Source: Vicinamibacterales bacterium (GTDB taxonomy: Bacteria; Acidobacteriota; Vicinamibacteria; Vicinamibacterales; UBA8438). Taken from it: a stretch of 64,000 bases of DNA. Of this stretch, positions 18,172-27,160 are shown one piece after another (within the stretch, counting starts at the first letter, position 1; each line of letters begins with the position of its first letter). A model generated the notes under the pieces. That model saw only the letters and a list, made by a program, of their open reading frames with translations, was not told the origin of the DNA and made no database searches. The position numbers and the translations under genes were made by a program. The stretch lies in NCBI GenBank assembly GCA_958296065.1, contig CATQHX010000064.1, forward strand, positions 1-64,000. Direction: 5' to 3'.

Positions 18172-21100
18172 ATGATTCCCTCCGTCGTCGCCGACGAGGT
18201 CACCGGCGCGCTCGGCGACTTCCTCGCTACCGGCTTCGGTCCATCGAACCCCGCACTCGCGCACGTCGTCGACGACTTCCTCGCCCAGCCCGACAACCTC
18301 GCCAAGGGGCCGTATCTCTCCATCGCCCTGCCGTTCCAGCCGGCGCCCGAGGGCGGCGAGCCGTTCTCGGAGGTGCCCCTCGGGTTCACCCCGTATCGCC
18401 ACCAGCGTACGGCGTTCTCGCGTCTGGCTACGGGCGTCGGGCGGTCGACGGTGGTCGCCACCGGGACCGGCTCGGGCAAGACGGAGTGCTTCCTCTTCCC
18501 CATCCTCGACTACTGCCGTGAACGGGCCGGGGCGCCGGGCATCAAGGCCATCCTCGTCTACCCCATGAACGCGCTCGCCGCGGACCAGGCGCGGCGCATC
18601 GCCCGGACCATCGACCGCACGCCGGCGCTGCGGGGCAGGGTCACCGCGGGAGTCTTCGTCGGCCGCGACAACCAGCCGCAACGCTCGGCCCACAAGACGA
18701 TGGGCCGGGACCACGTCGTCACCGACCGGGACACGCTACGCGAACGGCCGCCGGACATCCTGCTGACGAACTACAAGATGCTGGACTACCTGCTGGTCCG
18801 GCCGTTCGACTTCCGGCTCTGGCGGCACAACCGGCCGGACAAGCTGCGGTACCTGGTGGTCGACGAGCTGCACGCGTTCGACGGCGCCCAGGGGACCGAC
18901 CTCGCGTGCCTCATCCGGCGGCTCCGGGTACGGCTCGGCGCGTCGCGCGACACGCTTATCTGCGCCGGGACGTCGGCCACCCTCGGCGAGGAGGCCGACG
19001 AGGCGGAGCTGCTGGCGTACGTCTCGCGCATCTTCGACCAGCCCTTCGAGCCGGGGGCGATCGTCGGCGAGGTCCGTCAGAGCATCGACGCCTTTCTCGG
19101 CGACGCGGTCATCAGCCGCCATCTGCATGCGGCCGACGATCTGGCGGCCCGCGTGGAACCCACGCGGCATGCGACGGCCGAGGCGTACATTCGAGCGCAG
19201 CACGAGCTCTTCTTCGGAGCGCCCATCGAGGGCGACTTCGCATCGGAGGCGTGGCGGCCGGCCCTCGGGGACCGCCTGCGCGAGCACTCGACGTTCGTGA
19301 ACCTGCTGCGCGTGCTCGACGGCCGCCCGACGCCGATGTCGGACATCGTTGGTCGGCTGCGTCACAGTCTGCCGGCGGCGAACGACCGCGAGGCGCTCGG
19401 GCTGTTGAACGGTCTGTGCGCCCTGATCTCGGTAGCGCGCCGCCGCGAGCAGACGGGAGGCGGAGGTGCGTTGCGGCCGTTTCTCCAGGTCGGCGTGCAT
19501 CTCTGGGTGCGCGAGCTGCGACGCATGGTGTGCAGCCTGTACGAGGACGCGACCGAGGGTTCGGTCGAGGAATCGCCCGACCGGCGCGCCGGTGGCGCGG
19601 ACGAGGCCGATCTGCCGGCCGGGTCCGGCATTGAGACCCCCGCCTCGAACGGAACGCCGCCCAGGGCGGTGAACGGCGCCGCCGCCGGGCCGCCCACCTC
19701 GGCGCGTCTCACCATCGCGACCCCGGCGACGCACGCCGTCGACGGCGCGGCGATTCTTCGCCGGCTGCGCTTCTCCGACGACCTCAAGACGGACGAATCG
19801 TCGGTCCACCTTCCCCTCATCCAGTGCCGCGAGTGCCACGTCACCGGCTGGGGCGCCGTCAAGCGTCCCGCGGAACCGCGCCTCGAAGGCGACGTGCGGG
19901 TGTTCTACAACCGGTTCTTCCTCCGCGACGTCGACGTGGCGTACCTGTTTCCGGCCGCCGCGCCGCCGGGTGTGCGCGGCCTCGACGTGACGGTGTGCGG
20001 AGCCTGCGGCATGGTCCAGGCCGCCGATGTCACCAGCTGCACCGGCTGCGGGTCGGAGCGCCTCGTCCGCGTCTTCCGGCCGGTCGCGGTCGAATCAAGA
20101 GGCCGCGGAAACTCCCGGTCGACGAGGCTGAGCCGCGACTGTCCGTACTGCGGTGCGCGCGCGGGGCTGATCATCGTCGGCGCCCGCGCCGCCAGCCTGC
20201 TGAGCGTTGCCCTGGGTCAGGCCCAGGGGTCGCGCTACAACGACGACCGCAAGGTGATCGCATTCTCGGACAACGTGCAGGACGCCGCCCATCGCGCCGG
20301 GTTCTTCGCGGCGCGGACGGCCGGCGTCGGTGTCCGAGCGGCCATCGCCCAGGTCGTCGAACGACACGACGGCATCGCCCTGGCCGATCTCCCCGAGCGG
20401 GTGGAGACCTGGTGGCGCGATGCGACGGTCAACCCCGAGGCGTTCGACAACGAGCGCTTCGTCAGCGAGTTCATCGCCCCCGACCGACTGTGGCGGCGCG
20501 ATTTCGTGGCGCTCCAACGAGAGGGCCGGTTGCCGGACGCCTCCCGGCTCCCGGAGGCGGTCGCCGAGCGGCTGCGCTGGGACACCCTGGCCGAGCTCGG
20601 CTATCGGTCGGCCATCGGCCGCACCCTGGAACGGACGCGCGCCGCCGCGGTCGGCGCGGACCGCGAGGCCCTGGAGCGGGCGTGCCGCGGCGCGCACCTG
20701 CGTATCCGTGAGCAGTTCGGGGCGCTGCGCGATCTGGCCCCCGCTGCAGTGCGTTCGCTGTTGCTCGGCGTCCTGCGGCGCATGAAGGACCGGGGCGCCA
20801 TCCGAAGCGATGTCGCGACGGCATGGCTGGCAACGGGCGCCGGACGCTGGTGGCTGTCGCGACAACCCGCGCTGCAGGACTTCGGTCCGCGGTCGGCCCG
20901 GCCCGTCTTCCCCGTCGACACGCCTCGCACCGGCGACGGAATCGAACCGCTGTGCTCAAGGAACACCGGCCGGAAACCCTGGTACCAGGCATGGGTCGAG
21001 AGGGTCCTGACACCCGTCGACGTTCTCGCCGCCACCCGCGAAGCGCCGGACGTGCTGCTCGAGGCGCTCCGTGCGCTGGAAGACGCGGGCCTCGTCTGCC

Positions 21101-24100
21101 GTTTGGAGGCCGGGCGGGCCGGTCGGGCCTGGGCGCTCGACCCCGCGCGCTTCTACGCCACCGCGCGCACCGCGGTGATGCGCTGCGCCGGGTCGAACCG
21201 GACCCTGGTCGTGCCCGAGCAGGAGACGGACCTGTGGCTGGGCGTGCCCTGCCTGGACCTCGGCGTCCAGGCGGTCTACGAGCGCCACGCGATGGCGCCG
21301 CCCACCTGGTTCGGTCGCCTCTATCGCGAGACCCTGATTCGACGCCTCGTCGCGGCCGAGCACACCGCGCTGCTCACCCGCGACGAGCGCGAGCGGCTGC
21401 AACAGCGATTCTCCAATCCGCAACCGCGGCCCTGGGAGCCGAACCTGCTGTCGGCGACGCCCACCCTTGAGCTCGGCATCGACGTGGGCGACCTTTCCAC
21501 CGTGGTCCTCTGCTCGGTGCCGCCGGCCCAGGCGAACTTCCTGCAACGCATCGGGCGCGCCGGCCGTCGCGACGGCAATGCGTTCACCGCGACCGTGGCC
21601 ACGGGCAGGCCCCACGACCTCTACTTCTACGCCGAGCCGCTGGCCATGCTCGCCGGCCGACTCGAGCCGCCGGGCGTGTTCCTCAACGCGCCGGCCGTGC
21701 TCGAACGCCAGCTCACCGCGTTCTGTCTCGACGGCTGGGCGGCGACGGGCCTCCCGGACGACGCCGTGCCGCGCACCATCCGGCACGTGCTCGACAACCT
21801 GGAGCAGGCGCGGCTGACCGGCTTCCCCTATCCGTTCCTGGACTTCGTGCAGCGGCGCGGCGACGACCTGCTCGAGTCCTTCTTCGACGCGCTGGCCGGA
21901 GAGCTGACCGAACAGTCCCGGGACTACCTCGCCGCGTTTCTCCAGGGTGACGCCGGTTTCCAGGAGGACGACGAATCGCGGCTGTCGCTACGGTTCCGGA
22001 TGGTGAACCGGTTCCACGAGATCGCCAAGGAGCGCAAGGCGTTGCGCGCCGACATCGACGCGCTGGGCCGCCGCATCCAGGTCCTGAAGCGCGCTCCCGA
22101 GGACGAGGCGACAAAGCGGGACATCGCGAGGCTCACTCGGGAGCGCGGCGGCCTGCAGGGGCTGCTGCGCAAGCTGAACGGGCGCGAGACGTTCAACTTC
22201 CTGACCGACGAGGGGCTCATCCCCAACTACGCCTTCCCCGAGGCCGGAGTGACGTTGAAGTCGGTCATCTACCGGTCGCGCGAACGGGACGAGGACGATG
22301 CCGGCACCGGTGAGCAGGACGACGCGCGCGACGTCTACGAATACGTGCGGCCCGCCGCTTCCGCGCTCAGCGAGCTCGCCCCCGAGAACGAGTTCTACGC
22401 CGGGGGCAACCGAGTTAGCATCGACCGCATCGATCTGCGCGTGTCGCCTATCGAGACGTGGCGGCTCTGTCCGTCCTGCGACCATTGCACGCGGGTCGAT
22501 ACGGGGGACGATCACGTCGCCTGTCCGCGGTGCGGCGACGTGATGTGGTCCGATGCCGGCCAGCGTCGCGAGATGCTGCCGTTGCGGATGGTGCACGCCG
22601 CGACCTCCGATCGGCGCGCCCGCATCCTCGACGAGCGCGACGACCGCGAGCCGCTGTTCCATACGCGCCAGCTCGCGGCGGACATCGAGCCCGCCGCCGT
22701 CAAGCGGGCGTATGCCATGGTCAGCTCGGACGCGCCGTTCGGATTCGAGTACATCGAGTCGGCGACGTTCCGCGAGATGAACTTCGGGCGGCTGGGCAGC
22801 GGCGGCCAGCCGGTCGCGTTCGCCGGGCTCGCGCTGCCGCGCGAGGGCTTCCGCGTGTGCCGGCGTTGCGGCACGGTGCAGAAAAGCGGCGACGACGGTG
22901 CGCAGCACACGTCGACCTGCAGTGCCCGCAACGCCGCGCAAGCGCCCATCGCGGACTGCCTGTACCTGTACCGCGAGTTCCGCTCCGAGGCGGTGCAGAT
23001 GCTGCTGCCGGTGCTGGACACGCCGGGGTCGGAGCGGCGCGTCAGCTCGTTCGTCGCGGCCCTGGAGCTCGGTCTCCGGCGCCACTTCAGCGGCCGGATC
23101 GACCACCTGCGGGCCACGACTCGCCAGAGCCCCCGGCAAGGCGGTGCGATTGGTGGGCCGGGACGGGGAGACGCGACGGAGAACGGCGGGGGCGCGGCCC
23201 ACCAGTACCTGCTGCTGTACGACACCGTGCCGAGCGGCACCGGCTATCTCAAGGAGCTGATGACCGAGCCCGAGAAGCTGCTGTCGGTCTTCGAGGAGGC
23301 GAGAGAAGCGCTCAGGTCCTGCGTCTGCAACCAGGAACCGGAGAAGGACGGCTGCTACCGCTGCGTGTTCGCCTACCGCCGCAGCCGCGAAATGGCTGAG
23401 ACGTCCCGGGACACCGCGGTCGAGTTGTTCGACCGCATCCTCGCCCACAAGGACGGGCTGGAGGAGGTACCGAGCCTCGACGGGCTCACCATCAACGCGA
23501 CGTTCGACAGCGAGCTGGAGGCACGTTTCGTCGAGGCGCTGCGCCGGGTCGAAGTGGACGGCGCACGGGCCGTGCAGGTGCGGGCCGACCTCGTGCAGGG
23601 CAAGCCGGGGTACGTGCTGAAAGTCGGCGAGCAGACCTACTACATGGAGACGCAGGCCGATCTCGGCGCCTCCGACGGCGTCGTCGAGCCCAGCCGCCCC
23701 GACTTCCTCATCCGGCCCGCCCGGTCCCCGCACGAGCGGCCACCGGTGGCGGTGTTCACCGACGGCTTCGAGTTCCATCGTGACGCAACGGACGACGACT
23801 CGCTCAAGCGCACGGCGCTGGTCCGGGCCGGGTTCCTCGTCTGGTCGCTCACTTGGCACGACCTGGAGTTCGTCTTCGGCAAGGCGCCCGACGTTCCCGA
23901 TCTGCTCGCCGGCACCAAGGCGGGCGGCGACATGGCGGCCCTGCAGCGCACCCTCGACGACCGTTGGGACACCGCGGGTCTGCGGTCCCGGCTCGCCGAA
24001 CCGACGCTGATGCTGCTGGTGAACTACCTCCGGGCACCCGAGCCGGCCCGGTGGAAGCAGGCGGTGTTCACGACGCTGTTCGGGATGTTCGACCGGGAGC

Positions 24101-24840
24101 GGATGCAGAACGAGGCCGTGCTCGCGGGGTTCCGACGTGCCACCGCGGACGCACTGCCTGGTCAGGTCCGGGAGGCGTTGCGCGAGTTGCCGCCCCCGAT
24201 CTACGTGGCGGGAATCGGAGCCTGGGACGGTACGCTTCCCGCGCCCTTCGACCTGTTCACGGCCTTGCCGAAGGACGCGGTGAAGCAGGGCGATCCCGAT
24301 GTCGCGGCGGTCGTCGTGCACCTGCATGACGACCAGGAGAGCCGCCAGAGCGACGGCTACCGGCGCATCTGGAACGGCGTCCTGCGGCTCTTCACCCTGC
24401 TCCAGTTCCTGCCCGGCGCCTGGTGGACCACGCGGACCGGGGTCGAGCGCAATGTCTATCCGGAGTTTCCTCCGCCGGCCGAGAGTCCGGCCGCACCCCA
24501 ACCCGCGTCAGGTCTGTCGGGCAAGGATTGGGAGGGCGCCACGGAACTGGCGGCTCCCGAGGTTCACGAACTCCTCGGGGAGCTGTCCGGCCGGAACGGG
24601 CCCGTGCCGGAAGTCGGCTTCGAGCTCGTCGGAGCCCGAGGAGCGGTGCTCGCCGAGGCCGAGCTCGGCTGGCCGGCCCACAAGGTCGCGGTGCTGCTCG
24701 CCAATCGGCAGGCGGACGTTGGTGCGTTCGAGACGGCGGGCTGGCGGACATTCACGACGGGCGGCGACGACCTCGTCGAGGCGCTCGCCAACGTGCTTGC
24801 GGCTGGCACGGTACCGACGGAGAGCGAGGGAGCGCGTTGA
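18172..24840 (+). CDS. giant DEAD/DEAH helicase with DUF1998 domain (DruE/DrmA-like)
   Basis: This is a 2222-aa SF2 helicase of the YprA/MrfA (COG1205) type. Walker A is TGTGSGKT (97-104), motif II is DELH (231-234), then SATLG; the C-lobe has TLELGIDVGD and motif VI QRIGRAGR (from 1125). Zinc-type cysteine pairs occur near 640 and 1430 and as CVCN...GCYRC in the DUF1998 region (from 1717). Beyond it, EARFVEAL (about 1782), RPDFLI (about 1842) and AVFTDGFEFH (about 1860) resemble a PD-(D/E)XK nuclease fold. ATG 18172 (MIPSVVADEV) matches the usual family start, so the in-frame GTG at 18100 is not preferred. The last codon overlaps the UvrD gene start (TGATG). Size and fusion fit Druantia DruE; DISARM usually splits these domains into DrmA and DrmB. 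Confidence 0.85.
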   Translation: MIPSVVADEVTGALGDFLATGFGPSNPALAHVVDDFLAQPDNLAKGPYLSIALPFQPAPEGGEPFSEVPLGFTPYRHQRTAFSRLATGVGRSTVVATGTGSGKTECFLFPILDYCRERAGAPGIKAILVYPMNALAADQARRIARTIDRTPALRGRVTAGVFVGRDNQPQRSAHKTMGRDHVVTDRDTLRERPPDILLTNYKMLDYLLVRPFDFRLWRHNRPDKLRYLVVDELHAFDGAQGTDLACLIRRLRVRLGASRDTLICAGTSATLGEEADEAELLAYVSRIFDQPFEPGAIVGEVRQSIDAFLGDAVISRHLHAADDLAARVEPTRHATAEAYIRAQHELFFGAPIEGDFASEAWRPALGDRLREHSTFVNLLRVLDGRPTPMSDIVGRLRHSLPAANDREALGLLNGLCALISVARRREQTGGGGALRPFLQVGVHLWVRELRRMVCSLYEDATEGSVEESPDRRAGGADEADLPAGSGIETPASNGTPPRAVNGAAAGPPTSARLTIATPATHAVDGAAILRRLRFSDDLKTDESSVHLPLIQCRECHVTGWGAVKRPAEPRLEGDVRVFYNRFFLRDVDVAYLFPAAAPPGVRGLDVTVCGACGMVQAADVTSCTGCGSERLVRVFRPVAVESRGRGNSRSTRLSRDCPYCGARAGLIIVGARAASLLSVALGQAQGSRYNDDRKVIAFSDNVQDAAHRAGFFAARTAGVGVRAAIAQVVERHDGIALADLPERVETWWRDATVNPEAFDNERFVSEFIAPDRLWRRDFVALQREGRLPDASRLPEAVAERLRWDTLAELGYRSAIGRTLERTRAAAVGADREALERACRGAHLRIREQFGALRDLAPAAVRSLLLGVLRRMKDRGAIRSDVATAWLATGAGRWWLSRQPALQDFGPRSARPVFPVDTPRTGDGIEPLCSRNTGRKPWYQAWVERVLTPVDVLAATREAPDVLLEALRALEDAGLVCRLEAGRAGRAWALDPARFYATARTAVMRCAGSNRTLVVPEQETDLWLGVPCLDLGVQAVYERHAMAPPTWFGRLYRETLIRRLVAAEHTALLTRDERERLQQRFSNPQPRPWEPNLLSATPTLELGIDVGDLSTVVLCSVPPAQANFLQRIGRAGRRDGNAFTATVATGRPHDLYFYAEPLAMLAGRLEPPGVFLNAPAVLERQLTAFCLDGWAATGLPDDAVPRTIRHVLDNLEQARLTGFPYPFLDFVQRRGDDLLESFFDALAGELTEQSRDYLAAFLQGDAGFQEDDESRLSLRFRMVNRFHEIAKERKALRADIDALGRRIQVLKRAPEDEATKRDIARLTRERGGLQGLLRKLNGRETFNFLTDEGLIPNYAFPEAGVTLKSVIYRSRERDEDDAGTGEQDDARDVYEYVRPAASALSELAPENEFYAGGNRVSIDRIDLRVSPIETWRLCPSCDHCTRVDTGDDHVACPRCGDVMWSDAGQRREMLPLRMVHAATSDRRARILDERDDREPLFHTRQLAADIEPAAVKRAYAMVSSDAPFGFEYIESATFREMNFGRLGSGGQPVAFAGLALPREGFRVCRRCGTVQKSGDDGAQHTSTCSARNAAQAPIADCLYLYREFRSEAVQMLLPVLDTPGSERRVSSFVAALELGLRRHFSGRIDHLRATTRQSPRQGGAIGGPGRGDATENGGGAAHQYLLLYDTVPSGTGYLKELMTEPEKLLSVFEEAREALRSCVCNQEPEKDGCYRCVFAYRRSREMAETSRDTAVELFDRILAHKDGLEEVPSLDGLTINATFDSELEARFVEALRRVEVDGARAVQVRADLVQGKPGYVLKVGEQTYYMETQADLGASDGVVEPSRPDFLIRPARSPHERPPVAVFTDGFEFHRDATDDDSLKRTALVRAGFLVWSLTWHDLEFVFGKAPDVPDLLAGTKAGGDMAALQRTLDDRWDTAGLRSRLAEPTLMLLVNYLRAPEPARWKQAVFTTLFGMFDRERMQNEAVLAGFRRATADALPGQVREALRELPPPIYVAGIGAWDGTLPAPFDLFTALPKDAVKQGDPDVAAVVVHLHDDQESRQSDGYRRIWNGVLRLFTLLQFLPGAWWTTRTGVERNVYPEFPPPAESPAAPQPASGLSGKDWEGATELAAPEVHELLGELSGRNGPVPEVGFELVGARGAVLAEAELGWPAHKVAVLLANRQADVGAFETAGWRTFTTGGDDLVEALANVLAAGTVPTESEGAR

Positions 24841-26960
24841 TGGCCGCAAGAACGAAGATGGCGATGTCCAGCGACTTCCTGGACGCCTTCGCCAAGCTGC
24901 CCAGGCCGCAGCAGCGCAGCGTCCGGACCCTCATCTCCCGGTTCAACGCCGACTCGACCGCCAAGGGACTGAACTACGAGAAGATCCACGCCGCCCGCGA
25001 TTCGGCGATGCGATCGCTCCGTATCGATCAGGGCTACCGGGCCATCGTGCTCAAGCCCGAGCAGGGCGATGTCCACATGCTGCTCTGGGCGGACAAGCAC
25101 GACGCAGCCTACGCCTGGGCCGGACGGCACGAGTGCCGCATCAACCCCGAGACCGGCGCCCTGCAGGTGTACGAGCCTTCCACCGAACCGACCGCCGAGA
25201 TCGAGGCCCCGGCGGCTGGGCCGCCGGCCGGCACTCCCGCTCGACCACCGGCCTTCGGAGAGCTGCGCGATCGGGAGCTGGCCCGGCTCGGGGTGCCTTC
25301 GGCGATGCTCGCGGAGGTGCGCACGGTACGGGACGACGCCGAGCTGGACGCCATGCAGTGTCGCCTTCCCCTGGAAGCGTACGAGGCGCTCTTCCTGTTC
25401 CTGGCGGGAGACAGCTACGAGAAGCTCGTCCGGGACCGGGAGGCTCCGCCGGAGCCGATCGACACCGGAGACTTCGCCGCCGCGCTGGCGCGCCACGAAT
25501 CGCGGGGCCGCTTCGTCGTGGTCGAAGACGAACTGGAGCTCGAGGCCATGCTCAACGCCCCGGTGGAGCGCTGGCGGGTCTTCCTCCATCCGTCGCAGCG
25601 CCGCCTCGCGGAACGCGACTGGAACGGACCGGCACGCGTGCTGGGTGCGGCAGGCACCGGCAAGACGGTGGTCGCTATGCACCGCGCGCGGTGGCTTGCG
25701 CGGAACCTGCCGAAACGCGGCCGCATCCTGTTCACCACCTTCACGAGGAACCTGGCCGCCGACATCGAGCACAACCTCGGTGCGATCTGCAAGCCGGAAG
25801 AGCTGGCCCGCATCGACGTCTGGAACCTGGACCGCTGGGTGGTGCGTTTCCTGCGCGGCCGGAGCTACGAGTTCCGCATCGTCTTCGGCCGCGATGACAG
25901 AGCGTGGCAAGGGGCACTGGACCTGAAGTCCCCCGAGCTGGACCTCGCCGATGGCTTCTACGACGACGAGTGGGAGCAGGTCGTGCAGGCCCACGGCGTG
26001 AAGAGCCTGGATGAGTACCTGCGCGTCTCGCGGGTCGGGCGAGGCAGCCGCCTGAACCGCGCCGCCCGCGCCAGGGCGTGGCGCGTGTTCGAGGAGTACC
26101 GCACCCAACTCGCCGAGCGAGGCCTGAAGGAGGTGGACGACGCGTACCGCGACGCCGCCGTCCTGGTGCAGAACGACCCAGAAGCGCTGGACTACGCCGC
26201 GGTGATCGTGGACGAGGGACAGGACATGGGTGCGCAGGCGTATCGCCTGCTCCGCGCCGTCGTGCCTGCCGGCCCCAACGACGTCTTCGTCGTCGGCGAC
26301 GGCCACCAGCGTATCTACGGGCGGAACAAGGTGGTGCTCGGCCGCTGCGGAATCGATGTCCGCGGCCGTTCGCGGAAGCTGCGCCTGAACTATCGCACCA
26401 CCGAGGAGACGCGCCGGTGGGCCGCCCGCCTGTTGGCCGGCCGCGCCATCGACGACCTCGACGGCGGTTCCGACGACGACGAGGGGATCACGTCGCTGAC
26501 CCGCGGCCCGGAGCCGCTGCTCAGGCACTTCCAGAACCGCGACGAACAGTCCGCCTTCATCGTGAACTACCTGAAGCAGATCCAGGCCGAGGACTCGTCG
26601 CTGCGCGGGGTCTGCGTCGTCGCCCGCACCAAGCGCGAACGCGACGCCATCGCGGCCACGCTGGGAGAGCACGGTCTGGCGCACGTGGGACTCGAAGCCG
26701 GCGCCGTCGACTCGGCGGAGAAGGAGGGCGTCAGGCTTGCGACCATGCACCGCGTCAAGGGTCTCGAGTTCGACCGCGTCGTCATGGCCAGCATCAACGC
26801 CGACCTGGTGCCGCTGCCCGCCGCGATCGATGCTCGCGGCGACGCCGTGGAGCGGGAATCGGCGGAGACGGAGGAACGGGCGCTGGTCTACGTCGCCGCG
26901 ACCCGCGCCAAGAAGGAACTGCTGGTTCTGAGTTTCGCCACTCGGAGTCGCCTGCTGTAG
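24840..26960 (+). CDS. UvrD-like SF1 helicase with RelE/ParE-like N-terminal domain
   Basis: This is a 706-aa ATP-dependent 3'-5' DNA helicase. Residues 1-105 have the helix-helix-strand pattern of RelE/ParE toxins (FLDAFAKLPRPQQRSVRTLI, then RSLRIDQGYRAIVL, VHMLLWADKHDAAYAWA). The helicase follows: Walker A GAAGTGKT (about 268-275), motif II DEGQD (458-462), motif III GDGHQRIY, LNYRTTEE, motif V TMHRVKGLEFD and motif VI YVAATRAKKEL. The ATG at 24840 overlaps the stop of the DUF1998 helicase, so both are translated from one transcript. No nuclease domain is visible, so any DNA cleavage would have to come from a partner. An IS1634 element begins 43 bp after its stop. Confidence 0.85.
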   Translation: MAARTKMAMSSDFLDAFAKLPRPQQRSVRTLISRFNADSTAKGLNYEKIHAARDSAMRSLRIDQGYRAIVLKPEQGDVHMLLWADKHDAAYAWAGRHECRINPETGALQVYEPSTEPTAEIEAPAAGPPAGTPARPPAFGELRDRELARLGVPSAMLAEVRTVRDDAELDAMQCRLPLEAYEALFLFLAGDSYEKLVRDREAPPEPIDTGDFAAALARHESRGRFVVVEDELELEAMLNAPVERWRVFLHPSQRRLAERDWNGPARVLGAAGTGKTVVAMHRARWLARNLPKRGRILFTTFTRNLAADIEHNLGAICKPEELARIDVWNLDRWVVRFLRGRSYEFRIVFGRDDRAWQGALDLKSPELDLADGFYDDEWEQVVQAHGVKSLDEYLRVSRVGRGSRLNRAARARAWRVFEEYRTQLAERGLKEVDDAYRDAAVLVQNDPEALDYAAVIVDEGQDMGAQAYRLLRAVVPAGPNDVFVVGDGHQRIYGRNKVVLGRCGIDVRGRSRKLRLNYRTTEETRRWAARLLAGRAIDDLDGGSDDDEGITSLTRGPEPLLRHFQNRDEQSAFIVNYLKQIQAEDSSLRGVCVVARTKRERDAIAATLGEHGLAHVGLEAGAVDSAEKEGVRLATMHRVKGLEFDRVVMASINADLVPLPAAIDARGDAVERESAETEERALVYVAATRAKKELLVLSFATRSRLL

Positions 26961-27124
26961 CTTGTTATCGATGCTGATCGACCGGCACGTGGCGAGGTTT
27001 AGCCGGAAGTTTCAGCGGCCATTTGGCCTGAACTCATAGATTCTAAAGGCTTTACGGGGTTCTTGGCGGCTATTATCCGGCGAAATGTAGCCATGTAATA
27101 ACGGGGTTGAAGGTTGTTTTGCCC

Positions 27125-27153
27125 TTGTAATATATGTCCCGTAGTGGTATAAT
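27125..27153 (+). promoter_or_regulatory. sigma70-type promoter of the IS1634 transposase, likely leaderless
   Basis: A TTGTAA box (27125-27130) and a perfect TATAAT (27148-27153) are separated by 17 bp. The expected transcription start falls within a base or two of the transposase ATG at 27161, so the mRNA would have almost no 5' leader. No Shine-Dalgarno site lies in front of that ATG, which agrees with leaderless translation. Confidence 0.65.
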
Positions 27154-27160
27154 TGTATCC

